Shown here: positions 54,032 to 62,791 of the stretch, one piece after another
Layout: the number at the start of each line of letters is the position of its first letter
How positions within the stretch are numbered: position 1 is the first letter of the stretch
Assembly: GCA_023554445.1 (NCBI GenBank)
Contig: JAMJQQ010000081.1
Location: 1-64,000 of the forward strand
Direction of reading: 5' to 3'
DNA length: 64,000 bases
Source of the DNA: Carthagonibacter metallireducens
GTDB taxonomy: Bacteria > Gemmatimonadota > Gemmatimonadetes > Palauibacterales > Palauibacteraceae
Position numbers and translations under genes: made by a program
The notes under the pieces: model-generated
Databases searched by the model: none
What the model saw: the letters and a program-made list of their open reading frames with translations, nothing else
Told to the model about the DNA's origin: nothing

Positions 54032-54679
54032 TCACCGGATCCGCACACGATTCCGGATTTTCTCCACAGTGGCGGGGCCGATTCCGGGGACTGCGAGCAG
54101 GTCGTCGATCGTGCCGATCCCGTTTTCCCGAGTGCGGAATTCCAGGATCCGGTCAGCCAGTTCAGGACCGATGCCCGGAAGCCGCCTCAGCTCCTCTCTC
54201 GTCGCCCTGTCCAGGCGGATCCGTGTGTCCGAAGCCCGGACCTCCGACGGCCGGGACGTGAGGGTCAGCATCGGGGCCAGTCGAGATACCGTCGTCGGGC
54301 CGATGCCGGGAACCCGCTCCAGTTCCTCGAGGGTGCGGAAGGGCCCGTGCTCCCTGCGGTACCGAACCATCGCGGCAGCTTTCGAGGGTCCGATTCCAGG
54401 CAGGCGTCGCAGGTCGACCTCGTCGGCGAAGTTCGGATCGATCCTCTCTCCCTCGTCCAGAGGCGTGCGTGCCCGATCTTCGGAGGCGATGCCGGAGTCG
54501 ACGGCACCCAGCAACCGGGACGTCGAGATCGTCTCGATCGGAGTGTCGCCTTCCCCCGGGGGTCGCCAGGCAGTGTCAGCCGTCGTCGGACCGAAGCCGA
54601 GTCGGACGGCTGTCCCGAGCAGCACGAGACCGGTGGCCGTAGCCAGCGATCGTCGCTCCATCCGATTGAAGGAGAGCAT
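54032..54679 (-). CDS. comEA: ComEA-like exported protein with two helix-hairpin-helix domains
   Basis: 215 residues. An N-terminal hydrophobic segment (about 12-30) anchors or exports it. Two ComEA-type helix-hairpin-helix domains follow (about 78-140 and 155-215), with LRRLPGIGPSKAAAMVRYR, VPGIGPTTVSRL, LRRLPGIGPELADRILEFR and VPGIGPATVEKI. Such domains bind double-stranded DNA in the periplasm during transformation. Most ComEA proteins have one such domain. It stands alone between sprA and pilB. Confidence 0.85.
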   Translation of the reverse strand: MLSFNRMERRSLATATGLVLLGTAVRLGFGPTTADTAWRPPGEGDTPIETISTSRLLGAVDSGIASEDRARTPLDEGERIDPNFADEVDLRRLPGIGPSKAAAMVRYRREHGPFRTLEELERVPGIGPTTVSRLAPMLTLTSRPSEVRASDTRIRLDRATREELRRLPGIGPELADRILEFRTRENGIGTIDDLLAVPGIGPATVEKIRNRVRIR

Positions 54680-54726
54680 CGACGGGTACGTTGCGGGAGG
54701 GCATCAACCTCCCGTCAACGAGTGAC

Positions 54727-57700
54727 TCAGCGTACGGGCGCGGGTCCGGTGTCTGAACGGAGGGCGAAGCGGCCGAAGATGTTGAAGTTGAACTGATTCG
54801 ACGTCTGCTGGCGCCCTACCGCGCTGCCCCGGTTCGACCAGGTGAGCTGCATGCCGACCGTGTACCCGGTGAAATCGGAATCGAGCGTGATCGCTGCCGC
54901 CTGCGTCCTCTGATCCACGTGCGCCGTGCACCCGGATCCGACTTCGATTCCCGGAACGCTCCCCCCGAACCCCGCGCCGCCCAGTTCCCGACAGTCGAAA
55001 TTCCCATTGTAGGAGTACTCGGCCGCGATCCTGATCGGTCGCTGCACGAACGAGAGGAAGGAGGGCGGCGGCAGCGTACCTGTCAGTCGCAGGCTGTGGG
55101 ATATGCGGTCCGCCTCGCTGGTACCGGTCTGGTCGGAGCGGTCGGTCTGCGAGTTATCGAGCTGGTAGGTGAGGTTGAATCCACTGCTCAACAGGAAGAC
55201 GAAGCTCAGCGAGCGAGTCAGGGTGCGCTGACCCTGGTCCTGCCCCGTGGTGGTTCCCACCCGTCGGTCCCGATCCCGCCAGGTCGCCGTGATCGACACG
55301 TTTCGGAACAGGTTGGACAGGCCGTCCGGGTAGGGCACCTCGCGCCAGCGCAAACTGACCCAGGGCCATTCCGTGTCACGGGTCGAACGCGTGCTTCGTG
55401 GCGTGATCACCTCGTTGTCGGTGATGGCGTAGTTGACCTCCGTCTCCAGGTCCCAGGGCAGTTCGTAGCCGCTGCGGGCGGACCAGCGGGTCGCACTGCC
55501 GGCGGCGGATGCCGTATCCGAGCCGTTGATACGAAGATCGTCGAAGCCGGCGAGCACGAGCTGCTGTCCGAAGGACGGGTCGATGTCGCGCCGGTCGTAG
55601 CTCGCGTTCACTACCCGTGACCAGTCGAGGCGGACCGGCAGGATGCGATCCCAGATCTCGCGGAATCCCTTCCAGGCACCCGACGCGTTCCGGTGTTCGG
55701 GCACTCCGAACGCCGTGGCGAGGCTGAGCGGAAGTACATCCATGTTGATGCCCATATCCCGCTCGAAAGCGACATCCCTGAGGAGGGTGGAGTCGCCCGG
55801 AACGCCCTCCAGGCTCTCCGGGGCCTCGATGTACGAGACATTCCTCGCACCGCGGTACAGCGTGTTGATTGTCAGGCGTGGCTCGAACCAGGAGGACAGA
55901 TCGGGCTGCCAGCTCAGGTTTCCACGCACGTTGCGCGTCGTTTCCCACCCGGTGTTGATGCCGAACAGTGTGTTCGACTCATCCTCGAGAATCGAGCGGG
56001 CGGTCTCCCCCTGTACCCGGAGGCCCGGATCGACCAGGTCGCGATTCGAAGTCCATGCGAGTCCAGCGACGATCGAGGGGAATGGCTGGAGCTGAATGCC
56101 CGCCGACGGAGTCAGCACGAACCTGCGGTCCACCGTTGGAATCACGCTGGAGTCGCTCGCGGTCCAGGCACTGGTGACGAATCGCCTTCGTTCATCACGC
56201 GATTGCGTGAGGTTCATGCCGAGGCGGAGATCCCGGGGCGTCCAGCGGAACCGCAGATCGCGCAGATTCCTCATCAGAACGCTCTGTGACAGGAAGGACG
56301 GCAGCCCGTCGATCGCCGATTTCAGGAACCCCGGAAGGAGTGAAAACGAAGCATCTGCAACCGGTCGCGACCAGTTCGCGACCGCATTCCAGCCGGTTCC
56401 GTCGGCCTGTGTCTGCGTCGTCGTCGCCGCCGAGCTCCGATAGGAATAGCCGAGCCGAAGGCCATCGATCGTTGCGCGCGCGAGCGTGCTGTTCGATCGG
56501 GTGTCTTTGTAGAGCCCGACGTTGAACCGGGTCAGCTTGCTGTCGGGTGTCCTGAGATTCTCGATCTCCGAAGCGAAAACATCGGTTTCCCGCAGGAAAT
56601 ACGGGCTCTCGGTCGCGCTCTCGTGCTGGAACTCGAAGGGAATGGCAAGGCCCGTTCTCCCCGGGAGGAAACGACCCAGCTTCGCGGCCACGCGCGTCGA
56701 GTAATCACTCGTGTTAACGTACGGCGGCGCCTCTCCCAGCTGACGATAGAATGGATCACGCCTTCCGTAGGTGCCCTCGATCGTCATGACATCGGAGAGA
56801 TCGACCCGGAGCGTGCCCCGCAGCGCCGACCCCGTCTGATCGGCGGCTTCGTCGATCCGGATGTCGTCGATCCATACGCGTCCCTCACCGACGGCCGTTC
56901 CCCCGGGATTCTCGATACCGAGGGCGATCTCTCGAATCGCGGACAGATTCGGGGCGCGTGACCTGTCGTTGATCACGATCGCGAGCGTGCTGTCTCCGTC
57001 CGGGAACACGTCCACGTCCCAGAGAATGAACGTGGTGTCGTTTGGAAGGGAGGATCCCGCATCCACGATCCTCTGCTCCGCTTCCGTCCGCAGTCGAATC
57101 CAGCGTTCGAGGTCGATGAACGTCTCGGGCAGCCAGTCATCCCGGGTGGGAGCTCCGGTCGGTGGCGTGAGCTTCGTCCGATACAGGTAGAAGTTGTTCG
57201 CGTCGAATCCCATTCGCGTGTAGAACCAGAGCGGGGAATCGAGCCCCCATTCGCCTTCGACGGCGAGATTCCAGATGCGAAGTCGGCGGTACGTGAGGAA
57301 GTCCCGGGGACGCTGCGTGTACCGCCGGTACACCTCGATCCTCTCGCCGGACGGGATGTCGGAGAATGCCACCTGCAAAGACTGCTCGTTGATCGTCTGC
57401 GTCGAGAGCTGCAGTTCATCCGTCGCGTCGGCCTCCTGGTCGCCGATCCCCGGGGGCGAGACGTAGTCGGCATCGGTGGTTGAGATCGGGCCGACGACCA
57501 CCTGCTGCGCCGTGCCCGGGGTGTCGCCGATGAATCCGTCGAGGCTGCCGGTGTCGGCACGTTTGAGCCACGGGGACCCCGTGAACTCCATGCGGCTGAG
57601 CAATACGGTAGCCGCCACGTCCGACGTGAAGGTCATTCTCACGTGGCGTACGTTCTGCTGGTTCTCCCCCGTGGCGTTCACCTGATAGTCCGGGAGCCGA

Positions 57701-60700
57701 AGCGGGACGCGGTACAGGTTGAACTCGAATTCGCCTCCCGTGGGACGCACCAGGTACCTCGACGCGACGTTGAGCGGGATCACGTAGCGGAAATACCGTT
57801 CCTCCCGGTTCAGAAACGCATCCCGATTCAGGTCTTCGGAGTCCTCCAGCCCGTTCCCGCGCGTGCAGTTCGCACGAGGGTCACCCAGCGGATACGCCGT
57901 CTCGTCGGGCGTCGCCGTGCACCCCTGGTCCCAGATTCCCGTGTCGTCCTGGTTGCCCCACACGCCGACCAGCGGATCGACTTCCTGGTCCAGCTGCCCG
58001 AGTCCCGCCGGGAATCCGAGTGAATCGAGGACGAACGCGTCCTCGGAAACGGTGCCGACATCGATGATGATCGCGAGGTCTTCGTCGGTCGTGCCGAGCG
58101 TGCTCGCATAGAACTCGAGGAATTCGGTGGTCGTGAGGTCGATCCCGGATTCCGAAAGTGGATTGGTGACGGAATACCAGCCGTTTTCACCCGTGGTCGG
58201 TGGTTCGGTCAGGGAGACCCACAACACCGTCTCCGCCGAACCCGCGCTGAGGACCCGCAGTGCCGGGTCGATCTGCTGTACCTGCAGAGGTCCCTGAACC
58301 TGAGTCCCCTCCAGCCACTGGGCCTGCCAGACGGCGTCCAGCTGGTTCGTCGCGTCGGGCACATCCGGAAGGTAGTCTCCGCTGCCGTCGCTCCCCGGCT
58401 CGGATACGATGGATCCGTTGAGCCACGAACGGGTTCCGAGGCCCAGCCTCAGCCGGGAGCTGCCTTCGAAGTCTTCGATGTAGGTCACGCCCTTGCGGTT
58501 GGTGGTAGGATTCGACCCCGCCACCTCACCATCGAAAGAGATGCGCGACTTGACGTCCGAACCCGTGCCGGGCAGTGCATCGGCGAGTCGGTCGAGCGCA
58601 GCCACCTCGAATCCGAGTCGCGCGACGACACCGCCGAGCAGCACTCCACCGGGCTCGAGTCCCACCTCGGGCCGATTCAGTACCGTTCCTTCCCGCTGGT
58701 TCAGACCGATGAAGTCGATCGCCCCGATCTTGCCGAGCGACCAGGTGCCGGTGAGCCCGAGGATGCTGCGATTGGCCAGCTGGAAGATCGGCTTCTGCTC
58801 GAACACGACCTCGAGATCGGGGTTCTGTGCACCCGCCAGCAGCTCTTCGGGTCGCAGCAGCGTGAGCTGGCCGATCTCGTAGTCGATCGTGTAGTCCTGG
58901 CCGTAGACCAGATCCCGGTCGTTCAGGCGAACCTGTTCGCTCCCCTGCCGAATGCCGATCGCACCGAGCGAGAATGAGCTCGCCACGCCGCTGCTGCGGG
59001 CGCGGTAGTTCAGGTTCAGGCGATACAGAAAGCTCGACCCCCTGACCTGGTCGACCGGCTCATCGTAGATGGCGAAGTTCCTGTCGCCATCCGAAAGCGG
59101 GAATGGATTCCCCTGCACGGTCGCCAGGCGGGAGTCCTTGATCGGCGGAGGGTCCTTGAACGGTTCCAGCGCCGGAAAGACCAGATAGCTGCCTGTCACC
59201 ACGTTCGAACCGGCGAACTCTCCCGAGGCGGCGGGGCGCCAGATGCGGGCAACGTCGACGATGTCGTCGCGGGGAGAGTCGTCCAGACCGAAGATCTCGA
59301 GAAAGGCGAATTCCGTGCCCTGCTCCACGCGGACTACCGGGCCCGACTCGACCGGCCCCTGGGAGATCACGAGGTCCACGGACCCGATCTCGAGATCGTC
59401 AGCGGAGGAGATCCGATAGATCTGGTGCATCTCCTTCTCCCACGTCAGCCCGCCCGGCCGGTGCGTGGGCGGATCGCGGAGCAGGGACAGCCGCGGCAGC
59501 TCCCCGCTGCCCGTGTTCGCATAGTCCCGGAAGATCTCCTCGGCGTCGTAGTCGCCGACGCTGTCGCCGGACACCGTAATGTACGCGACGGCCAGCGCTT
59601 CCTCCCGCAGGATCCGCGACTTCATTACGATCCAGAGCCCGCTGCGGTGAACGATGTAGTCCTCTCCCTCGATCAGCGGACGGAAGAACCCGTCGAACGT
59701 CGTGCTGTCCGGGAGCGTGGGATCGGCGTTCGCCGGACGGTAGGAGACGGCACGAGCCTGGATCACACCCGACTGGACGTTCTGCTGCTGGAGAATGCCC
59801 ACTTCGTGTCGGTACAGCTTGATCGACGAACCGGGCTGGAGCGCGGGAGGTGCCTCCGGACCCTCGAGATTGATGACGTCAACGTAGGGATATCCCTCGA
59901 GCTCACGCGGATCCACCACGAAGAAGAACTGGCCGCTGTTGTAGCCGGCGTCATCGAGGATCACCTCTACATCCTGGTAGGTGCCCGCGTCCGGACCTCC
60001 AACATCGAGCGTGATCGCCCGGGATTCGACACTTCCCTTCTGCTCGGCGAAAACACCGCGCAGATTCAGCGGTCCGAGCCGCGCGTCTCCCCTGACTCCG
60101 AAGTTGCCTGCCGGAACGGCCTGCGAAATGAATCGAGATCGGGGCAGCGGCAGCGTCACCTGGCCGAGCTCCACGAATTTGAGAATCTCGTCCGACTTTC
60201 CCTCGTAGTAGACGTTCAGGTTGTTCGTCGCATCGAACTCGCGCGTCTGGTCGAAGTCCACGTCGAGATGCACGCGCTCGGAGATCGTGCCGCGGGCTAT
60301 GGCCTTGAGCTGGAATTCGGGGGCTATGTCCGGCACCGCGCCGGCGTTGCAGCGCTGGCCGCTACCCAGCAGACACGGGCTGTACAACTGCCAGCGAGAG
60401 TTCAGCTGGCCCTGGCCCGAGATCTGGAGATCGAGGTCGGCGATACCCTTGAGCGCATCCGGGATGATCTCGATCCGTTGCTGGTCACGGACCTCGAACG
60501 GAATTCCCGCCTCCTCCATCTCCGGCGCCATTCGATAGAAGCGTCGGGCTTCGAAGTCCGGTGGCAGCTTGTCCAGGGTGAGCCCGGCCAGCCACATCGT
60601 GTCCCTGCGGGCGGCCAGCGTACGATCGAGATCTCCGAGCTCGGTCGTGAGCCAGACTTCAGCCGCATCGCCGGGCCACAACGGCGTCGGATCGGTCCAG

Positions 60701-60948
60701 CGCGGCGGAAGGAGTTCGATCTCCCAGGGGTAGGGAATCGCTGACAGTCCGAATGAGAGACTCGGGATGTCCTGGACCTGAGCGGCGTCGAGAGGCGCCT
60801 GCCCCGCTTCCTGTGCCTGCAGCGAATCGAGGGACGGGGTGGATATCGAGGCCAGCGCGGCGATCGCCACGAGGAGCCTCGGGACGCGCCCCCCCGGGAT
60901 TCGAAACAAGCCCGTCAAACCACCCCGACGCGAAGTCTGTGGGCGCAA
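54727..60948 (-). CDS. sprA: SprA-family giant outer-membrane protein
   Basis: 2,073 codons. A signal peptide ending near LDSLQAQ (about residue 46) precedes several repeats of beta-strand-rich sequence. Conserved SprA segments include FDQTREFDATNNLNVYYEGKSDEILKFVELGQVTLPL-like content near 235-275 and the C-terminal barrel strands ending FALRSDTGPAP. In Bacteroidota SprA is the 36-strand translocon of the type IX secretion system, about 2,400 residues, so this one is shorter. Start is uncertain: TTG at 60948 opens the frame, with TTG at 60915 behind GGGGTGG as an alternative. No other type IX gene is seen in the window. Confidence 0.85.
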   Translation of the reverse strand: MRPQTSRRGGLTGLFRIPGGRVPRLLVAIAALASISTPSLDSLQAQEAGQAPLDAAQVQDIPSLSFGLSAIPYPWEIELLPPRWTDPTPLWPGDAAEVWLTTELGDLDRTLAARRDTMWLAGLTLDKLPPDFEARRFYRMAPEMEEAGIPFEVRDQQRIEIIPDALKGIADLDLQISGQGQLNSRWQLYSPCLLGSGQRCNAGAVPDIAPEFQLKAIARGTISERVHLDVDFDQTREFDATNNLNVYYEGKSDEILKFVELGQVTLPLPRSRFISQAVPAGNFGVRGDARLGPLNLRGVFAEQKGSVESRAITLDVGGPDAGTYQDVEVILDDAGYNSGQFFFVVDPRELEGYPYVDVINLEGPEAPPALQPGSSIKLYRHEVGILQQQNVQSGVIQARAVSYRPANADPTLPDSTTFDGFFRPLIEGEDYIVHRSGLWIVMKSRILREEALAVAYITVSGDSVGDYDAEEIFRDYANTGSGELPRLSLLRDPPTHRPGGLTWEKEMHQIYRISSADDLEIGSVDLVISQGPVESGPVVRVEQGTEFAFLEIFGLDDSPRDDIVDVARIWRPAASGEFAGSNVVTGSYLVFPALEPFKDPPPIKDSRLATVQGNPFPLSDGDRNFAIYDEPVDQVRGSSFLYRLNLNYRARSSGVASSFSLGAIGIRQGSEQVRLNDRDLVYGQDYTIDYEIGQLTLLRPEELLAGAQNPDLEVVFEQKPIFQLANRSILGLTGTWSLGKIGAIDFIGLNQREGTVLNRPEVGLEPGGVLLGGVVARLGFEVAALDRLADALPGTGSDVKSRISFDGEVAGSNPTTNRKGVTYIEDFEGSSRLRLGLGTRSWLNGSIVSEPGSDGSGDYLPDVPDATNQLDAVWQAQWLEGTQVQGPLQVQQIDPALRVLSAGSAETVLWVSLTEPPTTGENGWYSVTNPLSESGIDLTTTEFLEFYASTLGTTDEDLAIIIDVGTVSEDAFVLDSLGFPAGLGQLDQEVDPLVGVWGNQDDTGIWDQGCTATPDETAYPLGDPRANCTRGNGLEDSEDLNRDAFLNREERYFRYVIPLNVASRYLVRPTGGEFEFNLYRVPLRLPDYQVNATGENQQNVRHVRMTFTSDVAATVLLSRMEFTGSPWLKRADTGSLDGFIGDTPGTAQQVVVGPISTTDADYVSPPGIGDQEADATDELQLSTQTINEQSLQVAFSDIPSGERIEVYRRYTQRPRDFLTYRRLRIWNLAVEGEWGLDSPLWFYTRMGFDANNFYLYRTKLTPPTGAPTRDDWLPETFIDLERWIRLRTEAEQRIVDAGSSLPNDTTFILWDVDVFPDGDSTLAIVINDRSRAPNLSAIREIALGIENPGGTAVGEGRVWIDDIRIDEAADQTGSALRGTLRVDLSDVMTIEGTYGRRDPFYRQLGEAPPYVNTSDYSTRVAAKLGRFLPGRTGLAIPFEFQHESATESPYFLRETDVFASEIENLRTPDSKLTRFNVGLYKDTRSNSTLARATIDGLRLGYSYRSSAATTTQTQADGTGWNAVANWSRPVADASFSLLPGFLKSAIDGLPSFLSQSVLMRNLRDLRFRWTPRDLRLGMNLTQSRDERRRFVTSAWTASDSSVIPTVDRRFVLTPSAGIQLQPFPSIVAGLAWTSNRDLVDPGLRVQGETARSILEDESNTLFGINTGWETTRNVRGNLSWQPDLSSWFEPRLTINTLYRGARNVSYIEAPESLEGVPGDSTLLRDVAFERDMGINMDVLPLSLATAFGVPEHRNASGAWKGFREIWDRILPVRLDWSRVVNASYDRRDIDPSFGQQLVLAGFDDLRINGSDTASAAGSATRWSARSGYELPWDLETEVNYAITDNEVITPRSTRSTRDTEWPWVSLRWREVPYPDGLSNLFRNVSITATWRDRDRRVGTTTGQDQGQRTLTRSLSFVFLLSSGFNLTYQLDNSQTDRSDQTGTSEADRISHSLRLTGTLPPPSFLSFVQRPIRIAAEYSYNGNFDCRELGGAGFGGSVPGIEVGSGCTAHVDQRTQAAAITLDSDFTGYTVGMQLTWSNRGSAVGRQQTSNQFNFNIFGRFALRSDTGPAPVR

Positions 60949-61121
60949 CGGGAGCCCCGGAAGGCAGCGTCATCACTGCCTCGGCCAGCGTCCCGGCGGG
61001 AGCCCGCCGTCCGGTTGCCTCGGGGTTTCACGGCCATGAGGCGGGAATATAGGGAGGCGGCGAACGACCGGAAACGACGATCCCGGTCGGGAGGCGAATC
61101 GGGCGGTCAGTCCCCGGGGGG

Positions 61122-61805
61122 TCAGAAAATGCGGGTGATTACAGCCCAGTCCCGCACCGGACGTCCATTCCGGAGAGCCGGCTTGAATTCCATCGCCATC
61201 GCCGTCTCGATCAGCTTGCGATTGAAGCGATCGTTGGGAGTCGGCGGCTCCAGTTCGACGTCCACGGCGTTCCCACGCTCGTCCACCAGGACTCTCATCC
61301 GGACACGCATTCCCTTCACTTCATTCGGCGGATCCCAGTCAGGGATGATCACACGGGGTTCCGGTACCGTATTCCGATAGCGGCCTTCCGCGTCGGATCC
61401 ACCGTCGCCCTCGCCGGTTCCACCCGGTAGCCCGGGAGAGAAGCCAGCCTGCCTGCCCGCCATCGATCCCGGCCGCTCGAGCTGTCCGGTTGCGAAGCTC
61501 GGCGGGCGTGTCTCGACGATCGTTACGTCGGGCGCGTCGAGGCTGGGAAGAGGGGCTGGAGGAGGCGGAATCTCTATGCTCCTCACCTCGGCGAAGGAGA
61601 TCGCCTGCAGTGCGCCGCTTCCGGCCGCGGCGTTGCTGTCCCCGGCCCTGGGGCCGGCAGCGACCGTCGCACCTCCCTGAGGGCGATCCGACCGGAGTGA
61701 GAAGAAGAGAGCGAGGTGGGCCAGTAATGAAATGAGCAGACCGACGCGCATCGCACGTCGGTGTTTCCGATCATTCCGACCTGCTGTCGTTCTCGGACGA
61801 TCCAC
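61122..61805 (-). CDS. TonB-like energy transducer
   Basis: About 227 residues from GTG at 61805, which follows GAGGAA by 9 bases. One membrane helix (about 20-36, RVGLLISLLAHLALFFSL), a Pro-rich stretch with PPPPAPLPSLDAP, and a C-terminal TonB fold with MRVRMRVLVDERGNAVDVEL and NRKLIETAMAMEFKPALRNGRPV. It links proton-motive force to outer-membrane receptors; no ExbB/ExbD genes are adjacent. It lies 173 bases upstream of sprA on the same strand. Confidence 0.82.
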   Translation of the reverse strand: MDRPRTTAGRNDRKHRRAMRVGLLISLLAHLALFFSLRSDRPQGGATVAAGPRAGDSNAAAGSGALQAISFAEVRSIEIPPPPAPLPSLDAPDVTIVETRPPSFATGQLERPGSMAGRQAGFSPGLPGGTGEGDGGSDAEGRYRNTVPEPRVIIPDWDPPNEVKGMRVRMRVLVDERGNAVDVELEPPTPNDRFNRKLIETAMAMEFKPALRNGRPVRDWAVITRIF

Positions 61806-61921
61806 AGCACCCACTTCCTCACCGGCTCCCTGGAGAGCTCGACCGTATCGGGCCGTCGCTCCGCCGCGCCTCGACGGTGCCGACCATCAGGGGATAACCG
61901 TGTGTTTGTATCGCTCCTGCG

Positions 61922-61936
61922 TGGCACAGGTTCCGC
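61922..61936 (+). promoter_or_regulatory. Possible sigma-54 promoter of the lipoprotein gene
   Basis: TGGCACA (61922-61928) has a perfect -24 element, and GC (61935-61936) is at the correct 10-base spacing, but the -12 element reads CCGCT instead of TTGCW. Transcription would begin near 61948, 40 bases before the gene. Confidence 0.3.
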
Positions 61937-61988
61937 TTGCCCTCATTCCTGACCGCGCGCATCTTCGCCGGGCGAGGAAGCCCCTCGC

Positions 61989-62696
61989 ATGGTCGCGAGA
62001 GCTTCTTCGCCATTCATACCCCGTGCACACGGAGCCGGATTTCTGTTCCGCAGCTCGCTCCCCCTGGTCGCTCTGCTCGCGTTTTCCGCCTGCTGGCGGA
62101 TCGGTGAGCCCACCGAGCACCCGGCCCAGGTGACGTGGGCTGCGTACCCGGATACCGTGGTCACGGGATCGGTATTCTCGTTCGAGTTCGCCGGCCCCAC
62201 ATCTCCCGACGCGTGTGGCCGCCTGGACACCGTGGTGGTCGCTGTCGGTGATTCGGTGCTGGTTCTCTCGGGAACGCGCAGTGTATACGATACTATGTGC
62301 GCCGACAGCAGGGTCAGCTTCTACGAGGCCCGGCCACTTCGGATCCCGACGGCCGGGCGCTGGACCGTTCGCACGGCGGAAGGGCGGGAACTCGGTTCTT
62401 TGGTCGCGGTGGACTCCGGCACGTTCTCACCGATGCGGGCCGTGGGGGAAGGGACGCTCCACGCCGCGGGGGGCTGCCTGTTGTTCGGTCCGGGCTGGAT
62501 CGGCAACCAGCGCCCATTCGCACTGCGCGGTGACACCACGGGACTCGGACGGCACGCGGGAACCGATCGACGGGTCGTGATCGATGGGCATCTCGCCGGC
62601 TTCACTACCTGTGGAGCCTGGGGCTCGCGGCCCGTGATTCGGGCCGACCATTACCTGGTGACGGACAGCACCGGGGCGCAGTACTACACCCAGTAG
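61989..62696 (+). CDS. Lipoprotein of unknown function
   Basis: 235 residues. A signal peptide with the lipobox-like SSLPLVALLAFSAC (cysteine about residue 35) predicts a lipid anchor. The mature part is rich in beta strands and Gly, with four further cysteines that could form disulfides (DACGRLD, DTMCADS, GGCLLFG, TTCGAWG). No known family is recognised. It is the only plus-strand gene between the minus-strand tonB-like gene and kbl and is probably outer-membrane or periplasmic. Confidence 0.75.
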   Translation: MVARASSPFIPRAHGAGFLFRSSLPLVALLAFSACWRIGEPTEHPAQVTWAAYPDTVVTGSVFSFEFAGPTSPDACGRLDTVVVAVGDSVLVLSGTRSVYDTMCADSRVSFYEARPLRIPTAGRWTVRTAEGRELGSLVAVDSGTFSPMRAVGEGTLHAAGGCLLFGPGWIGNQRPFALRGDTTGLGRHAGTDRRVVIDGHLAGFTTCGAWGSRPVIRADHYLVTDSTGAQYYTQ

Positions 62697-62791
62697 CAAT
62701 CACGGCACACGGTAGTCAGGTTGAGGGCAGAGCAGATTATGGTCGGGTCGCCGCGGTCGGACCGGCCGACGGCCAGAACGGAGGCGCCAGC

